Shown: positions 21,876 through 34,032, counted from the first letter of the stretch. The stretch: DNA of 64,000 bases from Portunus trituberculatus (GCF_017591435.1 NC_059293.1:20949589-21013588); one strand, 5' to 3'. The notes: generated from the sequence alone by a model not told the origin. Translations and numbers: made by a program.

Positions 21876-22155
21876 AAAAAAGGAGAGAAACCGAATTTGA
21901 TCTAAACTTTCCTAAGAATTTGTAAGTGAATCTTTTAAAATATGGAGTTTAAATATACGAAATGGGCTTCACTGGACTTGAGGCGAGAAGGAGAGTGGTC
22001 GACGAGTTTGTTGATAAGATGATTGAGAGAGTTACTCGTTTTCTAATCATCTTTTGGCACCTACGAAGAAAGGTTTGTGATATTTGAGATTACAGCTGAG
22101 TGATAGAATAGTGTGAAAGTAGAAAAAGGTGAACGAGGTTTGTTTTCCTTTACTT
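21873..22155. other. A+T-leaning spacer
   Basis: No repeat family or frame recognised. Confidence 0.4.
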
Positions 22156-22174
22156 TCTCTCTCTCGTCTCTCTC

Positions 22175-22260
<86 letters not shown>
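22156..22260. repeat. (CT)n microsatellite
   Basis: Near-pure CT with two TCGTC breaks at the left, followed at 22345-22366 by a shorter CT run. Confidence 0.98.
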
Positions 22261-22261
<1 letters not shown>

Positions 22262-22366
22262 ACAATAGTGAAAGACAAACATGGAGATCACTAATAGACA
22301 GATTTTCCCTTTTTTTTCTTTCTCCTTCTCTCCTCTCCCCCACCCTCTCTCTCTCTCTCTCTCTCA

Positions 22367-22786
22367 CCTGTCTCTAATAAACAAGGGGCACACCTGAGCC
22401 TCTCCTAGAACACCTGACCCTTCGTTACGTGTCTACTGCACCTTGTTATTGCCTCGTCTTTTTCTTTATATCCCGTTTTTGTGCCTCATTAACGGCTGAA
22501 CATATGGCGCTTGTTATTGCTGGATTTCCTTCTTTAGTCCTTCACTTTTATGTCCCTAGAAGCTTTCAGTGTTCTATATTTCAGACTTCTATATTTAGTC
22601 TCTGTTTTCATTTAGGTTCGTGTGTTTTTTTTGGGGTTATAAATTGTGAGTCATTCTTCATTTTTTATATTCTACGTCTCTTACTTATTTAGAATTATGT
22701 AGTGTTTTTTTTTCTATGATAAATGGTTATGTTAGGAAGAATTAGTCTGTTTTGATAATTTCTTATTTGTACACAATGATCAAACA
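22367..22786. other. T-rich spacer, no gene
   Basis: An 87-codon frame (22429-22692) is Phe/Leu/Cys-rich. It has no family features and no supporting exon structure. Confidence 0.45.
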
Positions 22787-22999
22787 TTAACCCCTTCAGT
22801 ACTGGAATACTTTCTTACCTTGAATTTGGGTACGATTAGACGATTTTGCTTACATTAGGAAGGGTCTATGGAGGTCAGAAGAGTAATGGCCAGAGACTTT
22901 GCTATTCTTATCTCCACACAAGTTTTTTAAAGCTGTATAAAATCACCAAATACTAAGCGGAACGAATAAGAGAACGCGTCATGGTACTGAATTGTTTAA
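22787..22999 (+). repeat. Family A MITE flanked by TTAA
   Basis: TTAACCCCTTCAGTACTGG at the left; body with 'ggaagggtctatggaggtca'; right end 'gaacgcgtcatggtactga' then a decayed terminus before TTAA (22996-22999). Confidence 0.93.
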
Positions 23000-23599
23000 T
23001 AAAACCCTCTAAAAAAACACGTATTTTGAGATGCACGAACTAATAATAACGAAACTCTTCCTGGAGGTGTCGGAGCTGCTAATCATCGCAGTGTGTGGGA
23101 GCAGCAGTCATTAGTACAAAGACAAACACAACATGGCAGCGTCGCGGCGTCAGCACAGCCAGGCGCGCCAGTCACTCTCAGTCAGCGAGGAATCATTTGC
23201 ACATCCATCACCACAAAATGCTGCAGGGAGTTTTTGGGTCGAGTGTATACATGCAATTAATCTCGCCAAGGGTACAACGTGACTGGAAACGCTTGGCCGG
23301 GCTGAGTGAAGGCTTCCTTGACGAAGACCTAACGTGTATTTAAGAGCAAGCCACTCGTGAATCTCGTCAGCGGCCCACGGAGGTCTGAGAGAAAAGAGGC
23401 GACACTGCTGCATGTCTGGCCGCCGGGGAGGAGCAGCCGGGGGCGTTCTTGTGATGGTAATCCCGTCAAGTAATCGGATTCGTATCGTGGCTTACGCTGG
23501 TACGGGGGATTTGCATCACTTCTGTCTCGCCGAAGCCCGTGTAGAAGTGAGGAACATTGCCGGCCACGTGCGCCTCGCTGCTCTTCACGCTACAAGGGC
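23000..23599. other. GC-balanced unique stretch, no assigned gene
   Basis: Contains overlapping ~80-90-codon frames on both strands (23095-23413 and 23412-23693), with little low-complexity sequence. I could not match them to a family or find clear splice-site bounded exons. This is one of the few stretches where an unrecognised exon could hide. Confidence 0.35.
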
Positions 23600-24123
23600 C
23601 GAGGCTGTACAGGTCGTTATAACAGAGGAGGTGGTGGTTAGCATCCTTCACTTTTGCTATCCTACATTGTCTTATAACAAAGGAGGTGGTTAGGTTCCTT
23701 CGCCTTTGCTATCCTACATTATTCGTCACATGTTCCTCGCTGCTTCACACACGAGGAAGACTAGATTAGAATTGTATACATAGTTAACCCCTTCAATACT
23801 AAGACACATTTTTACCTTGAGATTTGTGTACCATTAGACCATCTCGTTGACGTCTATGGAGGTCAGAAGATTGATAGCCACAGTCTTCATTATTTTAATC
23901 CGCACGTGAGTTTCTGAAGCTGTATAAAATCACCAAATAGTAAGCAGAGTCAATTTAAAAACGCGTCATGGCACTGAAAGGGGTTAAAGAAGTGAGGATC
24001 CTTCGCCCTGTCTATCCTGCACACACAAGGAAGACTAGAGTTGTATACGTGGTTAAGGAGGTGAGGATCGTTCGCCTTTACTATCCTACTCTTACTGCCT
24101 CGCTGCACTATACACGAGAACTG
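23600..24123 (+). repeat. Irregular tandem array interrupted by family A
   Basis: Units share 'ggaggtgaggat', '(c/t)ccttcgcctttgctatcct' and 'acacgaggaagactag...gttgtatac'. Recognisable units begin near 23636, 23688, 23982 and 24051. The family A copy at 23784-23987 splits one unit at TTAA. Confidence 0.8.
23784..23987 (+). repeat. Family A MITE nested in a tandem array
   Basis: TTAA at 23784-23787 and 23984-23987; termini CCCCTTCAATACTAAG and GGCACTGAAAGGGG. A ~10-bp deletion removes part of the 'attaggaagg' block. The host sequence 'tgtatacatagTTAA' / 'TTAAagaagtgaggatcc' matches the uninterrupted sibling at 24042-24070. Confidence 0.95.
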
Positions 24124-24795
24124 AGCGTTCAATAGCTCGGGAAAACAGTGTGTGATTAAGAGCCTTCCATTTTACTACCCAGCTCGACAAAACAGTAATT
24201 CCCAACGAGTTTGCTGGTCTTTGTTCTTCCTCTTTAACCTTTTTTATACCATGTGGGCTTTTCACGGGAATTGATGGGCTAAAGGGGGTACTTTTTTGGT
24301 TACCTTCAATCTCAAAGCCCATCCGCTAGGAAACCGTTGCCCCGAGTGAGGAAGCCCAACCTACAATCGAACCTTGTGACTCTGTGGGGAGGCTGGAAGA
24401 TAAGAAGGCAAATAGATGTACAAAAATATGCATTGGCTTGAGAATTGCGAATGGAGACTTGGTAATAGGGAAGAAATGGCACAGATGAGAGGAATTATTG
24501 AGAATATAACCTCAAAAAATGAAAGGGGTAGAAATGAGCGACTTTCCTCCCTCACTCTTTCTCTTTCTCTCTCATTACTACATTCAGCACAGCACAAAAC
24601 CCCTTCATTTCCTGTTTTGTAGAGGATCTTATAGCCGCAGCAGTGAGAAAGAAAACTATGGTGTAATATTTCTTCTCTAAGTATTCTTAAGATGGAGATG
24701 AGGCATAAAACTTGAGAGATTGAAACTGAAGAGGAACTGAAAGGGTAAAGGAAGGATTCTACTGACTTGCACCTTGGGGATTAAGTGAGACCAGT
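24124..24795. other. Spacer, no gene
   Basis: Mixed sequence with a short CTCTTT run at 24545-24572. No recognised element. Confidence 0.45.
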
Positions 24796-25222
24796 GGATA
24801 GAGACAGAACACGGAAGGTGAGGAATGCTAAGACTAAAGGAAAACATTGAAAAGAATAAAGAAAAAGCGATACTGGAAAGTGAATAGAAACAAATGTAGT
24901 AATAGAAGCAACATAAACAATACTAATGATAAGAAGTTAGGACACAGAAAGCGAGGAATGCTAAGACAGAAGGAAAAATTGAAAAGAATAATGGAAAGTG
25001 GTATTGGAAAGTGAATAGAGACAAGTGTAGCAATAGAAGCAACATAAACAATACTAATGATAAGAAGTTAGGATACAGAAGACGAGGAATGCTTAGACAG
25101 TAGGAAAAAGTGAAAGAATAAAGCAAAAACGCGGTATTGAAAAGTGAATAGAGAAAAGTGTAGCAACAGAAACACAACATAGGCAAGACTAATGATGAGA
25201 AATACGATACAGAAGGCGAAGA
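24796..25222 (+). repeat. ~132-bp tandem repeat, 3.3 units
   Basis: 'gaggaatgctaagac' recurs at 24820, 24953 and 25084, with a partial copy near 25215; spacing is 133 and 131 bp. Units share 'gaatagagacaagtgtagca', 'atagaagcaacataaacaat' and 'actaatgataagaagtta'. Because the period is near a multiple of 3, long Leu/Phe/Ser frames persist on the minus strand; these are artefacts. Confidence 0.93.
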
Positions 25223-25489
25223 TGACACAAACTGGAGACCTGATGCTGTTAAAGGGAAGGTGTTGGAGGCTTACTTGGGGAATAACAGCAAGGCGAGGGA
25301 GGAGAGGTGTGAAGTGGAGGGAAAGGGGGACGACAGACGCGTAGCTCAACACCTGATAGTAATAACGCTGAGTCACGGGGCTGGTGTTTGTATACTGCGT
25401 CATAAAGCTGGCGTTTGGCGGCGCGGCTGGACCTGACTGGCGCTTTTTTCTTTTTTTCCTGGCCCAGAATCCGAGTGCTGGCCGGAATA

Positions 25490-26530
25490 TCGTTTATCTC
25501 GCTACTAAAACCAATGTTATTCTTGAAGAGGGTTATATAGCGAGTCACGCCTCTTGATAATAGGCTCTTGGGATTGTTTTTATTTTGGTACAAGTGATAT
25601 GTGAGTGTTTATTGGCTATGTCCTCCCTACTAAGACCAATATTATTCCTTATGAAGAGTGTTATATAGGGAATCACGCCTCTTGAAAATAGACTCTTGGG
25701 ATTGTTTTTATTTTGGTACAAGTGATATGTGTGTGTTATTGGTAATGTCCTCCCTAGTAAAATTGATATTATTCTCTCCTCCCTAAAGAATAACGTGTAG
25801 CAAATCACAGCTCTTGATATTAAACTAGAGACTATTGCTCGCTTTATACTTAACGAGGGAAAGAAAAGAACTCATTTGATATCCGAGTGATGGTGGTCAT
25901 AATCTTTTCTCACGCATCTAAAACTAATATTATTTCCTCCCCTTGTGTAGCAAACAGCAAGTTAATATTAAACTAGAGATTATTGCTTGTTGTATACTTA
26001 ATGGAGGAAAAGGAAAGAAGTTATTTGGTATCCGAGTGTTGGTGGTCATAATCTTTTCTCACGCATCTAAAATTGATATTATTTCCTCCCCTCGTGTAGC
26101 AAACAGCAGTTAATATTAAACTAGAAATCATTGCTCGTTGTATACTTAACTAGGGAAAGAAAAGAACTTATTTGATATCCGGGGTCATATTTTTTTCTCA
26201 CGCATCTAAAACCATTATTATTTCCTCCCCTCGTGTAGCAAACAGCAAGTTAATATTAAACTAAAGATTATTGCTTGTTGTATACTTAACAAGAGAAAGA
26301 AAAGAACTTATTTGGTATCTGAGTGTTGTTGGCCATAATCTTTTCTCGCACATCTAAAACCAATATCATTTCCTCCCCTTGTGTAGCAAACTTAGGACTC
26401 AACAATAAGCTACAGATAATCCTTCTTTGCATGAATTACTTGGGGAATAACTCACTTGATATCTGAGTATTGGTGATAACATCCTTTCCAACGCTACTAA
26501 AACCAATATCATCTAGTCTGAAGACCGTCG
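25490..26530 (+). repeat. ~127-163-bp tandem array, 8 units
   Basis: A 'ctaaaaccaatattattcct' motif recurs at about 25499, 25629, 25756, 25919, 26068, 26207, 26355 and 26498 (spacing 130, 127, 163, 149, 139, 148, 143). The first two units contain 'cttgggattgtttttatttt' and 'ggtacaagtgatatgtg'. Later units replace this with 'ttaatattaaactagaga', 'ttgctcgttgtatacttaac' and 'aagaaaagaacttatttg'. The array thus has two sub-types. Confidence 0.93.
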
Positions 26531-26570
26531 TGGGGCAAAAAGTACCAATTAAAACTCTTCTGATTTTACG

Positions 26571-26985
26571 CCTGTGCTCAGAAACGCCTTCCCCTCTCAC
26601 TACAATTTTTCAAGACCACAGAAACAAGTACCAGGTTTTCAAGACAGTTTTTCCTTTTAACCCCTTCAGTACCATATTCATTCTGCTTACTACCTGGTGA
26701 TTTTATACAGCTTCGGAACCTAATGTGGGGGATTAGAATGGTGAAGACTGTGGCCATTACTCTCTTAACCTCCACAGACCCTTCCTAATGTCAATAAAAT
26801 GGTATAATCGTACACAGAACTCAAGGTAAATATGTCTCCCAGTACTGAAGAGGTTAATAAACTAGAATTCTTGCCAGTCTATCACCAGAACTATAAAAAA
26901 TACTAATAAAAAACACGAGTAATTTCAACTGGAGCCTTTGGAAAGCAGTGATGGTGAGAGAGCAAAGCGTTTCTGAATACAGGCC
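26571..26985 (+). repeat. Family B element split by a family A insertion
   Basis: Left part 26571-26660: 'tgctcagaaacgccttcc', 'cccctctcactac', 'ttttcaagacagtttttcc'. Right part 26854-26985: 'taaactagaattcttgccag', 'cctttggaaagcagtgatgg', ending 'gcaaagcgtttctgaatac'. Joining the two parts at a single TTAA restores the order seen in the family B copy at 3764. Confidence 0.95.
26657..26857 (-). repeat. Family A MITE nested in family B
   Basis: TTAA at 26657-26660 and 26854-26857; termini CCCCTTCAGTACCATATTC and CCCAGTACTGAAGAGG. About 10 bp of the 'gacgcgtttc' terminal region is missing. Confidence 0.97.
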
Positions 26986-27737
26986 TTACTTAGAAACAAG
27001 AGAACCGATTTGCTAATCAACCATTAAGAAATTTACGGCGTCATATATTTTTGTCTCCTACTCTTAGTTATGCATTGGCGTGGCCTGGTAAGGGAGTGGG
27101 GACAGTGAGAGGGAGTGAGAGGGTATGAAGGGGCTGGTGCCGTGTAGTGGTGAGCGAGGGTGCCTTCCGCCGCCTGCTGGTGATGAATAGAGGGAATAAG
27201 TCACTGCATACGCCGATGACAGGTCCAGTGATGCATGAGCCGGTTGGTCCTCTGATAACCGGACGCGGCCCCTTCATTCCCATCCTCCTCCTCCTCCTCC
27301 TCCTCCTTCTGGTAGTGTCTCCTCCAGGTTTCGTCCTTTATGCCCTCCCCAAGACACACCTACATGACACTTCGCCTCGTTCTTTCTGTCAGCGCCTAAC
27401 CAACACAGCACTACCTAGACACCGACATTCATTACAGGACACGCAACTTTCTTCCCAGTATCAGCGTCATGTCCTGTATCATCACATTTCTTATACACTC
27501 AACACCTTAACACTTCGCGGTAACGATTGATGGACACGTTACCTTCCCCCAGCACTCACTGTCACTCGTACCGTCACCGCAGCACGCCTCGTAAGCAGAG
27601 TAATATTACGGTAACCATCAAGGGGAAACCACGCAGCGCCACTTGTCACCGTGACGTTTACTACATTCACACACACACACGCAGCCTCCATCGCACCACG
27701 TTTCTTTCTCCCATAAAATTTGATTACTCCATCTCTC

Positions 27738-27738
<1 letters not shown>
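26986..27738. other. Mixed spacer, no gene
   Basis: Has a (TCC)n patch at 27285-27308. The 127-codon frame at 27147-27530 crosses it and lacks recognisable motifs. Confidence 0.45.

Positions 27739-27784
<46 letters not shown>
27739..27784. repeat. (CT)n microsatellite
   Basis: About 23 CT units. Confidence 0.98.
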
Positions 27785-27790
<6 letters not shown>

Positions 27791-28146
27791 GGTGGGTGTC
27801 ACAGTTGTCGCGTCAAAGTTCATTTTTAAGAACAGGTTTACTCTCCAGGTCAGTGTGTGGGTGTCAATTACTGTTGACTGTAGTGGGGGACTGTAAGGGG
27901 AGGAGGGGTGAGAGGGAGGAATTGGAGGAACTGGAGAGGTAGGAGGGCTGGAGGGATGAAGGGACAGGAGGGCGGGAGGGAAAAGGGGTTACATTCTTTA
28001 TTATGGAGGGACCGGGGAGGGCAGGACGGGCTGACCTGTCACGCAATGCTCTGGAGGGCAATTACAGGTTAAATGCTTCCAAATATGATGGCTGGCTCTT
28101 TTTTGCTAAGGGAGGTCGGGGCTGGTAGTGGGAGGCTCTGAATAAT

Positions 28147-28148
<2 letters not shown>
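27785..28148. other. Purine-leaning spacer
   Basis: GGAGG-rich at 27890-28030. No gene recognised. Confidence 0.4.
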
Positions 28149-28780
<632 letters not shown>

Positions 28781-28994
28781 TTAACCCCTTCAGTATCATG
28801 AAGTGTTTTCACATTCATTCCGCTTATTATTTGGTGCTTTTATACAGCTTCAGATACTTATGTAGGGGATTAAAATGGTGAGGAATTTGGCCATTAACCT
28901 TCTGACCTACATAGACCCTTCCTAATGTCGATAAAATACTCTAATCGTACATAAATTTCAAGGTAAAAATGTGTCCCAGTACTGAAGGGGTTAA
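28781..28994 (-). repeat. Family A MITE, intact ends and TTAA flanks
   Basis: TTAACCCCTTCAGTATCATG at the left and CCAGTACTGAAGGGGTTAA at the right, 214 bp including both TTAA. The body is close to consensus. One of the best-preserved copies in the window. Confidence 0.96.
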
Positions 28995-29464
28995 AGGCAT
29001 GATTTGTTAGAGAGGAATCACATGAATACTGTAAGAGCGGCGGTGCGTATGTGGGTGATGAGAGGACGGGGGTAGATATAGAGAAGAGGGTGGCAGGGAT
29101 GGCTATATGAAGGGAGAGAGAGTGGGTGGATGTTAGGAATTTAAACGTTGATGCAGGTAGAGAGCGTGTATGGGTGTTGATGAGTGCAGGAGTGGATGTA
29201 AGGTGAGGGAATAGGTGTGAGTGTGGGAAGTTACCGTGTCTGTGGAAGAAGGGGCGTTGTCGGGGTCGTTGATGTGACGAGCCAGCTATTTTTGTCCTGT
29301 AACTGGGTTTGTGTAATCAAGGCTTGATGGTAATGTTGATGAATGGGAGGCGTGGGAGGCTCGTGGGAGGCTGGTGAGAGGCTGGCTGGAGGATAGCTGG
29401 CGAGCCGTACGGGAGGCAGGCCACCACTCATCGTGAAGTACAAATTTCCTGGTATTTAGGACGG
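28995..29464. other. G/T-rich spacer
   Basis: Cryptically simple 'gtgtgggtg/gatg' sequence at 29030-29230 and 'gggaggctgg' motifs at 29344-29395. No gene recognised. Confidence 0.45.
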
Positions 29465-29668
29465 TATTCTGACACATTACCGCTGGAACCTCGACTAGTT
29501 TGAAAAGCCTCTACATAGTTCAAGTAATGGGGATTTTTGGCGGCAATTTCACTGATCTACTAACGGATAAACAGGAGAGACACCCTTGAGAACCCGGCTA
29601 ATCATCACCGTAGCCTGTGAAAATAGTCTTGTTGAGAGAACAAAGCCCCTCTGAATGCGGGCTTTACT
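29465..29668 (-). repeat. Family B element
   Basis: Left 'tattctgacacattacc' and 'cctcgactagtttgaaaag'; right 'cacccttgagaacccggcta', 'tcatcaccgtagcctgtgaa', 'gttgagagaacaaagcccct', 'ctgaatgcgggc'. Confidence 0.85.
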
Positions 29669-30072
29669 GCGTCACACACCACCAAACACGAAGTCTCTGA
29701 GCGGACATCACGGTTTTGCCTGATCGTATTGAGGTTGAACGAATCCAGTATATCAGATACACGCCGCTGCAGTTGTCGGTAGTTGCCCTCAATCCCGCCA
29801 AGACGAGAACGCGAATCCAGGTCAGCGCCTCAACACGTGGGTCATATGTGCTGCTCTCGCCAAACGCCCCACTAACTTACCCAAACTTTGCCTAACGCGG
29901 TAAGGAAGCAGCGACGGAGGCTGTGTGGCGTGTGGACTTTGTGGTGGTGTAATGTGGTAACGTGGTGTGGCTGCAAGTGTGGTAAAGATTTGTTGTGATG
30001 GTGTGGTAGTGTGGTGACGATTGTGGCTTCATGTGACGTGATTATGGATATGTACTGGTGTGCGTGTGACAC
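29669..30072. other. Unassigned spacer, GTG-rich in part
   Basis: 29940-30070 is rich in GTGG/TGTG motifs. The rest is unique without a gene signal. Confidence 0.4.
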
Positions 30073-30241
30073 TGTATTGCGTCTTTATGTATTGTAATTA
30101 CTTGTCTAACAGTGCGCCAATATCCCTAAGACATAGATCCACTGGTATACTTGTGATTCTATAGGTATTACGTCTTTATGTAGTGTAATTAGTTGCCTAG
30201 TAGTGCGCCAGTGTCCCCAAGTCATAGATCCACTGGTCCGC
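30073..30241. repeat. 91-bp tandem duplication
   Basis: 'gtctttatgta' at 30081 and 30172 (91-bp period). Both units contain 'agtgcgcca', 'aagacatagatccactggt' or 'aagtcatagatccactggt', with about ten differences. Confidence 0.9.
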
Positions 30242-30944
30242 ATAGAGTAGGAACAGTACAGAGCGTGCCAGCCCCTCGAGGCGTGAAGAGGCTGGAAGGC
30301 GGGGCTGGGTGGGGGCTTGGCTTGTGATAACAGGGGCGGTCAGTATGCAGATCCCATTTTATTGGATATTGCCCAGCGCTGCTCCAGAAGGCACCCGAAT
30401 CCAATTACGGGGAAAGGTCTGGCGCTGCTCCCCAACCACTCTGTGACCTACTCGACGCACGGACGCCGACAAGGACCGACAAGAACCGACAGGAACCGAC
30501 ACGAACTGACATGGACCCGCCCCCTTTCCGCCTCACAATCACCCGAGCCCCGCCTCTCCCCCGCCGCCCAGCCCGTCAATGCGGTCGTTTGGTCACTTGC
30601 CAGAGCCCGTCCATCCTCGCACTGGACGCCCCGATGTTCCTCAGGCTGCAGACGCCCTCACTGACCTAGTTGAGCCTGCAGCGGGTTGGGTCACGCCGTC
30701 TAGCTTGTCTTCTGCTCCTCCTCCAGCGTATGAGAGTGGTGTTGTTTGTTGTTTACGGGCAATGCGAGGGAAAGAGACCCGCAGGAGGCGCTGAAGGAGA
30801 GAATGGAGGTTAAATGGTTGTAGTGGAAGATGTGGTGGTGATTCTTGTGTGTGGACATAGCAGGTGTTAAAGTAGGGAATAGATGGATGAGTGGTGGGTG
30901 ATGCTCGTTTTCTTTTTTCTTTCTCTCATCTCTCTCGTCTCTCT
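30242..30944. other. GC-richer unique stretch, no gene assigned
   Basis: 30380-30720 is the most GC-rich unique stretch, with 'gaccgacaagaaccgacag' pentamer-like repeats (ACCGA) near 30470-30510. The 115-codon frame at 30317-30664 shows no domain. Confidence 0.4.
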
Positions 30945-30945
30945 C

Positions 30946-31023
<78 letters not shown>

Positions 31024-31126
31024 TCCCATACCCTTCAGCTCTTTCAATTCTCTCCTTTCTTTTTCTTTCATCACTTCATGCAGGTCCATTTCATTTTCAG
31101 CCCTCCAGCACTCAACACACTCAATA

Positions 31127-31197
<71 letters not shown>
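30945..31197. repeat. Two (CT)n microsatellites
   Basis: CT tracts at about 30945-31020 and 31131-31197. Confidence 0.98.
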
Positions 31198-31755
<558 letters not shown>

Positions 31756-32065
31756 TCCTTCTTCACGTTGCTGTATGTCTTCCTTTCTCTTTGTATTCCT
31801 TAGTGTGTGGTTAGTTGTATGTAAGGAATGGTGGATGGGGAGGAGCCTTCGCTTTTCTATCCTGAGGTGACAGTCTCTAAAGAAAATGGTGCAAAATATA
31901 GAAGTAGAAAATGAGAGGACTACTGCCAATGAAGCCTCGGTTGTTTAAGTCACAGGAAGGAGGAAATGAAGAAGAAAATGCGATGAGTTCTGGTTTACCT
32001 GAAAATAATAAGTGTCAATAGTAAATTAAATGGTGTGATGCTGTGTTTCCTTCCTCTTTGTGGTT
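31756..32065. other. Spacer, no gene
   Basis: Mixed sequence. On the minus strand 'ttattattttcag' abuts 'gtaaac' at about 31993-32001, a weak acceptor-donor juxtaposition. Confidence 0.35.
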
Positions 32066-32560
32066 TTCTATTGTGGTGGTGGTGGTGGTGGTGGTGGTGG
32101 TGGTGGTGGTGGTGGTGGTGGTGGTGGTGGTGCCGGTGGTGGTGGTGGTGGTGCCGATTTAGCAGATGAAATGAGTGTCTTAGAGAATAAAATAGCTGTA
32201 GGGCAATTTTTTCTTCCTCTTCTATTTCTTTGTGCTCTGTATTAATGGTAGTAGTGGTAGTAGTGGTGGTGGTGGTGGTGGCGGTGGTGGTGGTGGTTCC
32301 AGGGTTTAACTGATGAAATGAGTGTCTTAATAGCAAAGAAATAGATTTAATACAAATATTCTTTTCTGCTTAGCTCTTTGTGTTCGGTAATAGTGGTAGT
32401 AGTGGTAGTAGTGGTGGTGGTGGTGGTCGTAGTGGCTGGTGGTGGCTGAGAGTGGCTATGGTATTGCTTATCTCTTTATGTTCGATAGTAGTGGTAGTGG
32501 CAGTAGTAATGATGTTGGTGGCTGTGGTGGCGGTGGTAGTGGGTGAGAGTGGCTGAGAGT
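32066..32560. repeat. (GGT)n-rich triplet domain with ~200-bp periodicity
   Basis: (GGT)n at 32074-32155, mixed AGT/GGT at 32247-32297, 32388-32430 and 32488-32545. The non-triplet flanks also repeat: 'tgatgaaatgagtgtctta' occurs near 32165 and 32308, and 'agtggctatggtattg' near 32452 and 32559, so this is a degenerate tandem duplication around triplet arrays. Confidence 0.85.
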
Positions 32561-32810
32561 GGCTATGGTATTGTTTGGGTGGATGAAGGGTCTTGGTGGA
32601 GCGGGGAAGTGGAAGCCATCGCCGCCCTATCGTCTGATCCACGTATTACCGGAATTAACCTCAATCATCCTCCATGAAAGTCAAATTTGTCCAATGGCGC
32701 CATTATCGACCACAGTGAGGCACAACTGTCCGGAAAAAGAGACGCCCTTCCTATCACTGAAAGAATGATCGGCCGCCATTAACCAGTGGGCGGAGAATAG
32801 TAATTGTAGC
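32561..32810. other. GC-balanced unique stretch
   Basis: 250 bp of non-repetitive sequence between triplet domains. No frame with recognised homology. Confidence 0.4.
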
Positions 32811-32895
32811 AGTGGTATTAGTGGTAGTAGTATTGGAGTAGTAATAGTAGTAGTAGTAGTGGTGGTGGTAGTGGTAGTGGTAGTGATAGCAGTAT

Positions 32896-32975
<80 letters not shown>
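32811..32975. repeat. (AGT)n microsatellite
   Basis: Imperfect AGT/GGT from 32811, becoming a pure run of about 26 AGT units (32898-32975). A short (GA)n follows at 33047-33072. Confidence 0.98.
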
Positions 32976-33214
32976 AGTAGAAAAAGTAGAAAGGAAAGCT
33001 AATAAAAGGAGGAACAGCGAAATAACATAGAGCTGTAGACACGCATAGAGAGAGAGAGAGAGAGAGAGAGAGGGTGCGTCCAGGAGAGTTTGGGCTGCCG
33101 CATTGGGAGTGATTTGAGGCGGAAATCGTCATGGCAACCAGACTGAGAGATAGGTGTGTGTGTGTGTATATATATTACCTGCCATGCGCTGGATCGCTGG
33201 GTTAGTTAGCACCT

Positions 33215-33428
33215 TTAATCCCTTCAGTACTAGGATGCGTTTCCATTTCCACTCTACTTACTATTTGGTGATCATATACAGCTTCAGAAACTTATGTGGA
33301 GGATTGAAATAGTGAAGACTGTAGCCATTAATCTTCTGACCTCCATAGACTTCTCCTGATGCCATTAAAGTGGTCTAATCGTGCATAAATCTCAAGGTAA
33401 AATTGTGTCCCATCACTGAAAGGGTTAA
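33215..33428 (-). repeat. Family A MITE, unit 1 of a triple tandem
   Basis: TTAATCCCTTCAGTACTAGG at the left, full body, CCCATCACTGAAAGGGTTAA at the right, leading directly into unit 2. Confidence 0.95.
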
Positions 33429-33622
33429 ATACGTTTCCATATTCACCTTCCTTACTATTTAGTGATTTTATACAGCTTCAGAAACTTATGTGGAAGATTG
33501 AAATAGTGAGGACTGTAGCCATTTATCTTCTGACCTCCATAGACCTCTCCTAATGTCAGTAAAATGGTTTAATCGTACATAAATTCTAAGGTAAAAATGT
33601 GTCCCAGTACTGAAAGGGTTAA
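33425..33622 (-). repeat. Family A MITE, unit 2 of a triple tandem
   Basis: Starts TTAAATACGTTTCC, missing the ~17-bp CCCCTTCAGTAC terminal block, and ends CCCAGTACTGAAAGGGTTAA. Confidence 0.95.
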
Positions 33623-33817
33623 ATACGTTTCCATATTCACCCTGCTTACTATTTGGTGATTTTATAGAACTTCAGAAACTTATGTGGGGTATTAAAATAG
33701 TGAAGACACAAGCCATTAACCTTCTAACATCCACAGAGCCTTCCTTATATCAATAAAGTGGTCTAATCGTGCATATATCTCAAGGTAAAAATGTGTCCCA
33801 GTACTGAAGGGAGTTGA
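33619..33817 (-). repeat. Family A MITE, unit 3 of a triple tandem
   Basis: The same TTAAATACGTTTCC junction as unit 2; ends CCCAGTACTGAAGGGAGTTGA, with the closing TTAA mutated. Units 2 and 3 are more alike at their left edges than either is to unit 1. Confidence 0.95.
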
Positions 33818-33896
33818 ATACTCTCGATTTGGAACGGGATTTGTCGCTTTTACTTATGTTACTATTATTTACAACATTGGCAGTGTAGAAAAGGAA

Positions 33897-34032
<136 letters not shown>

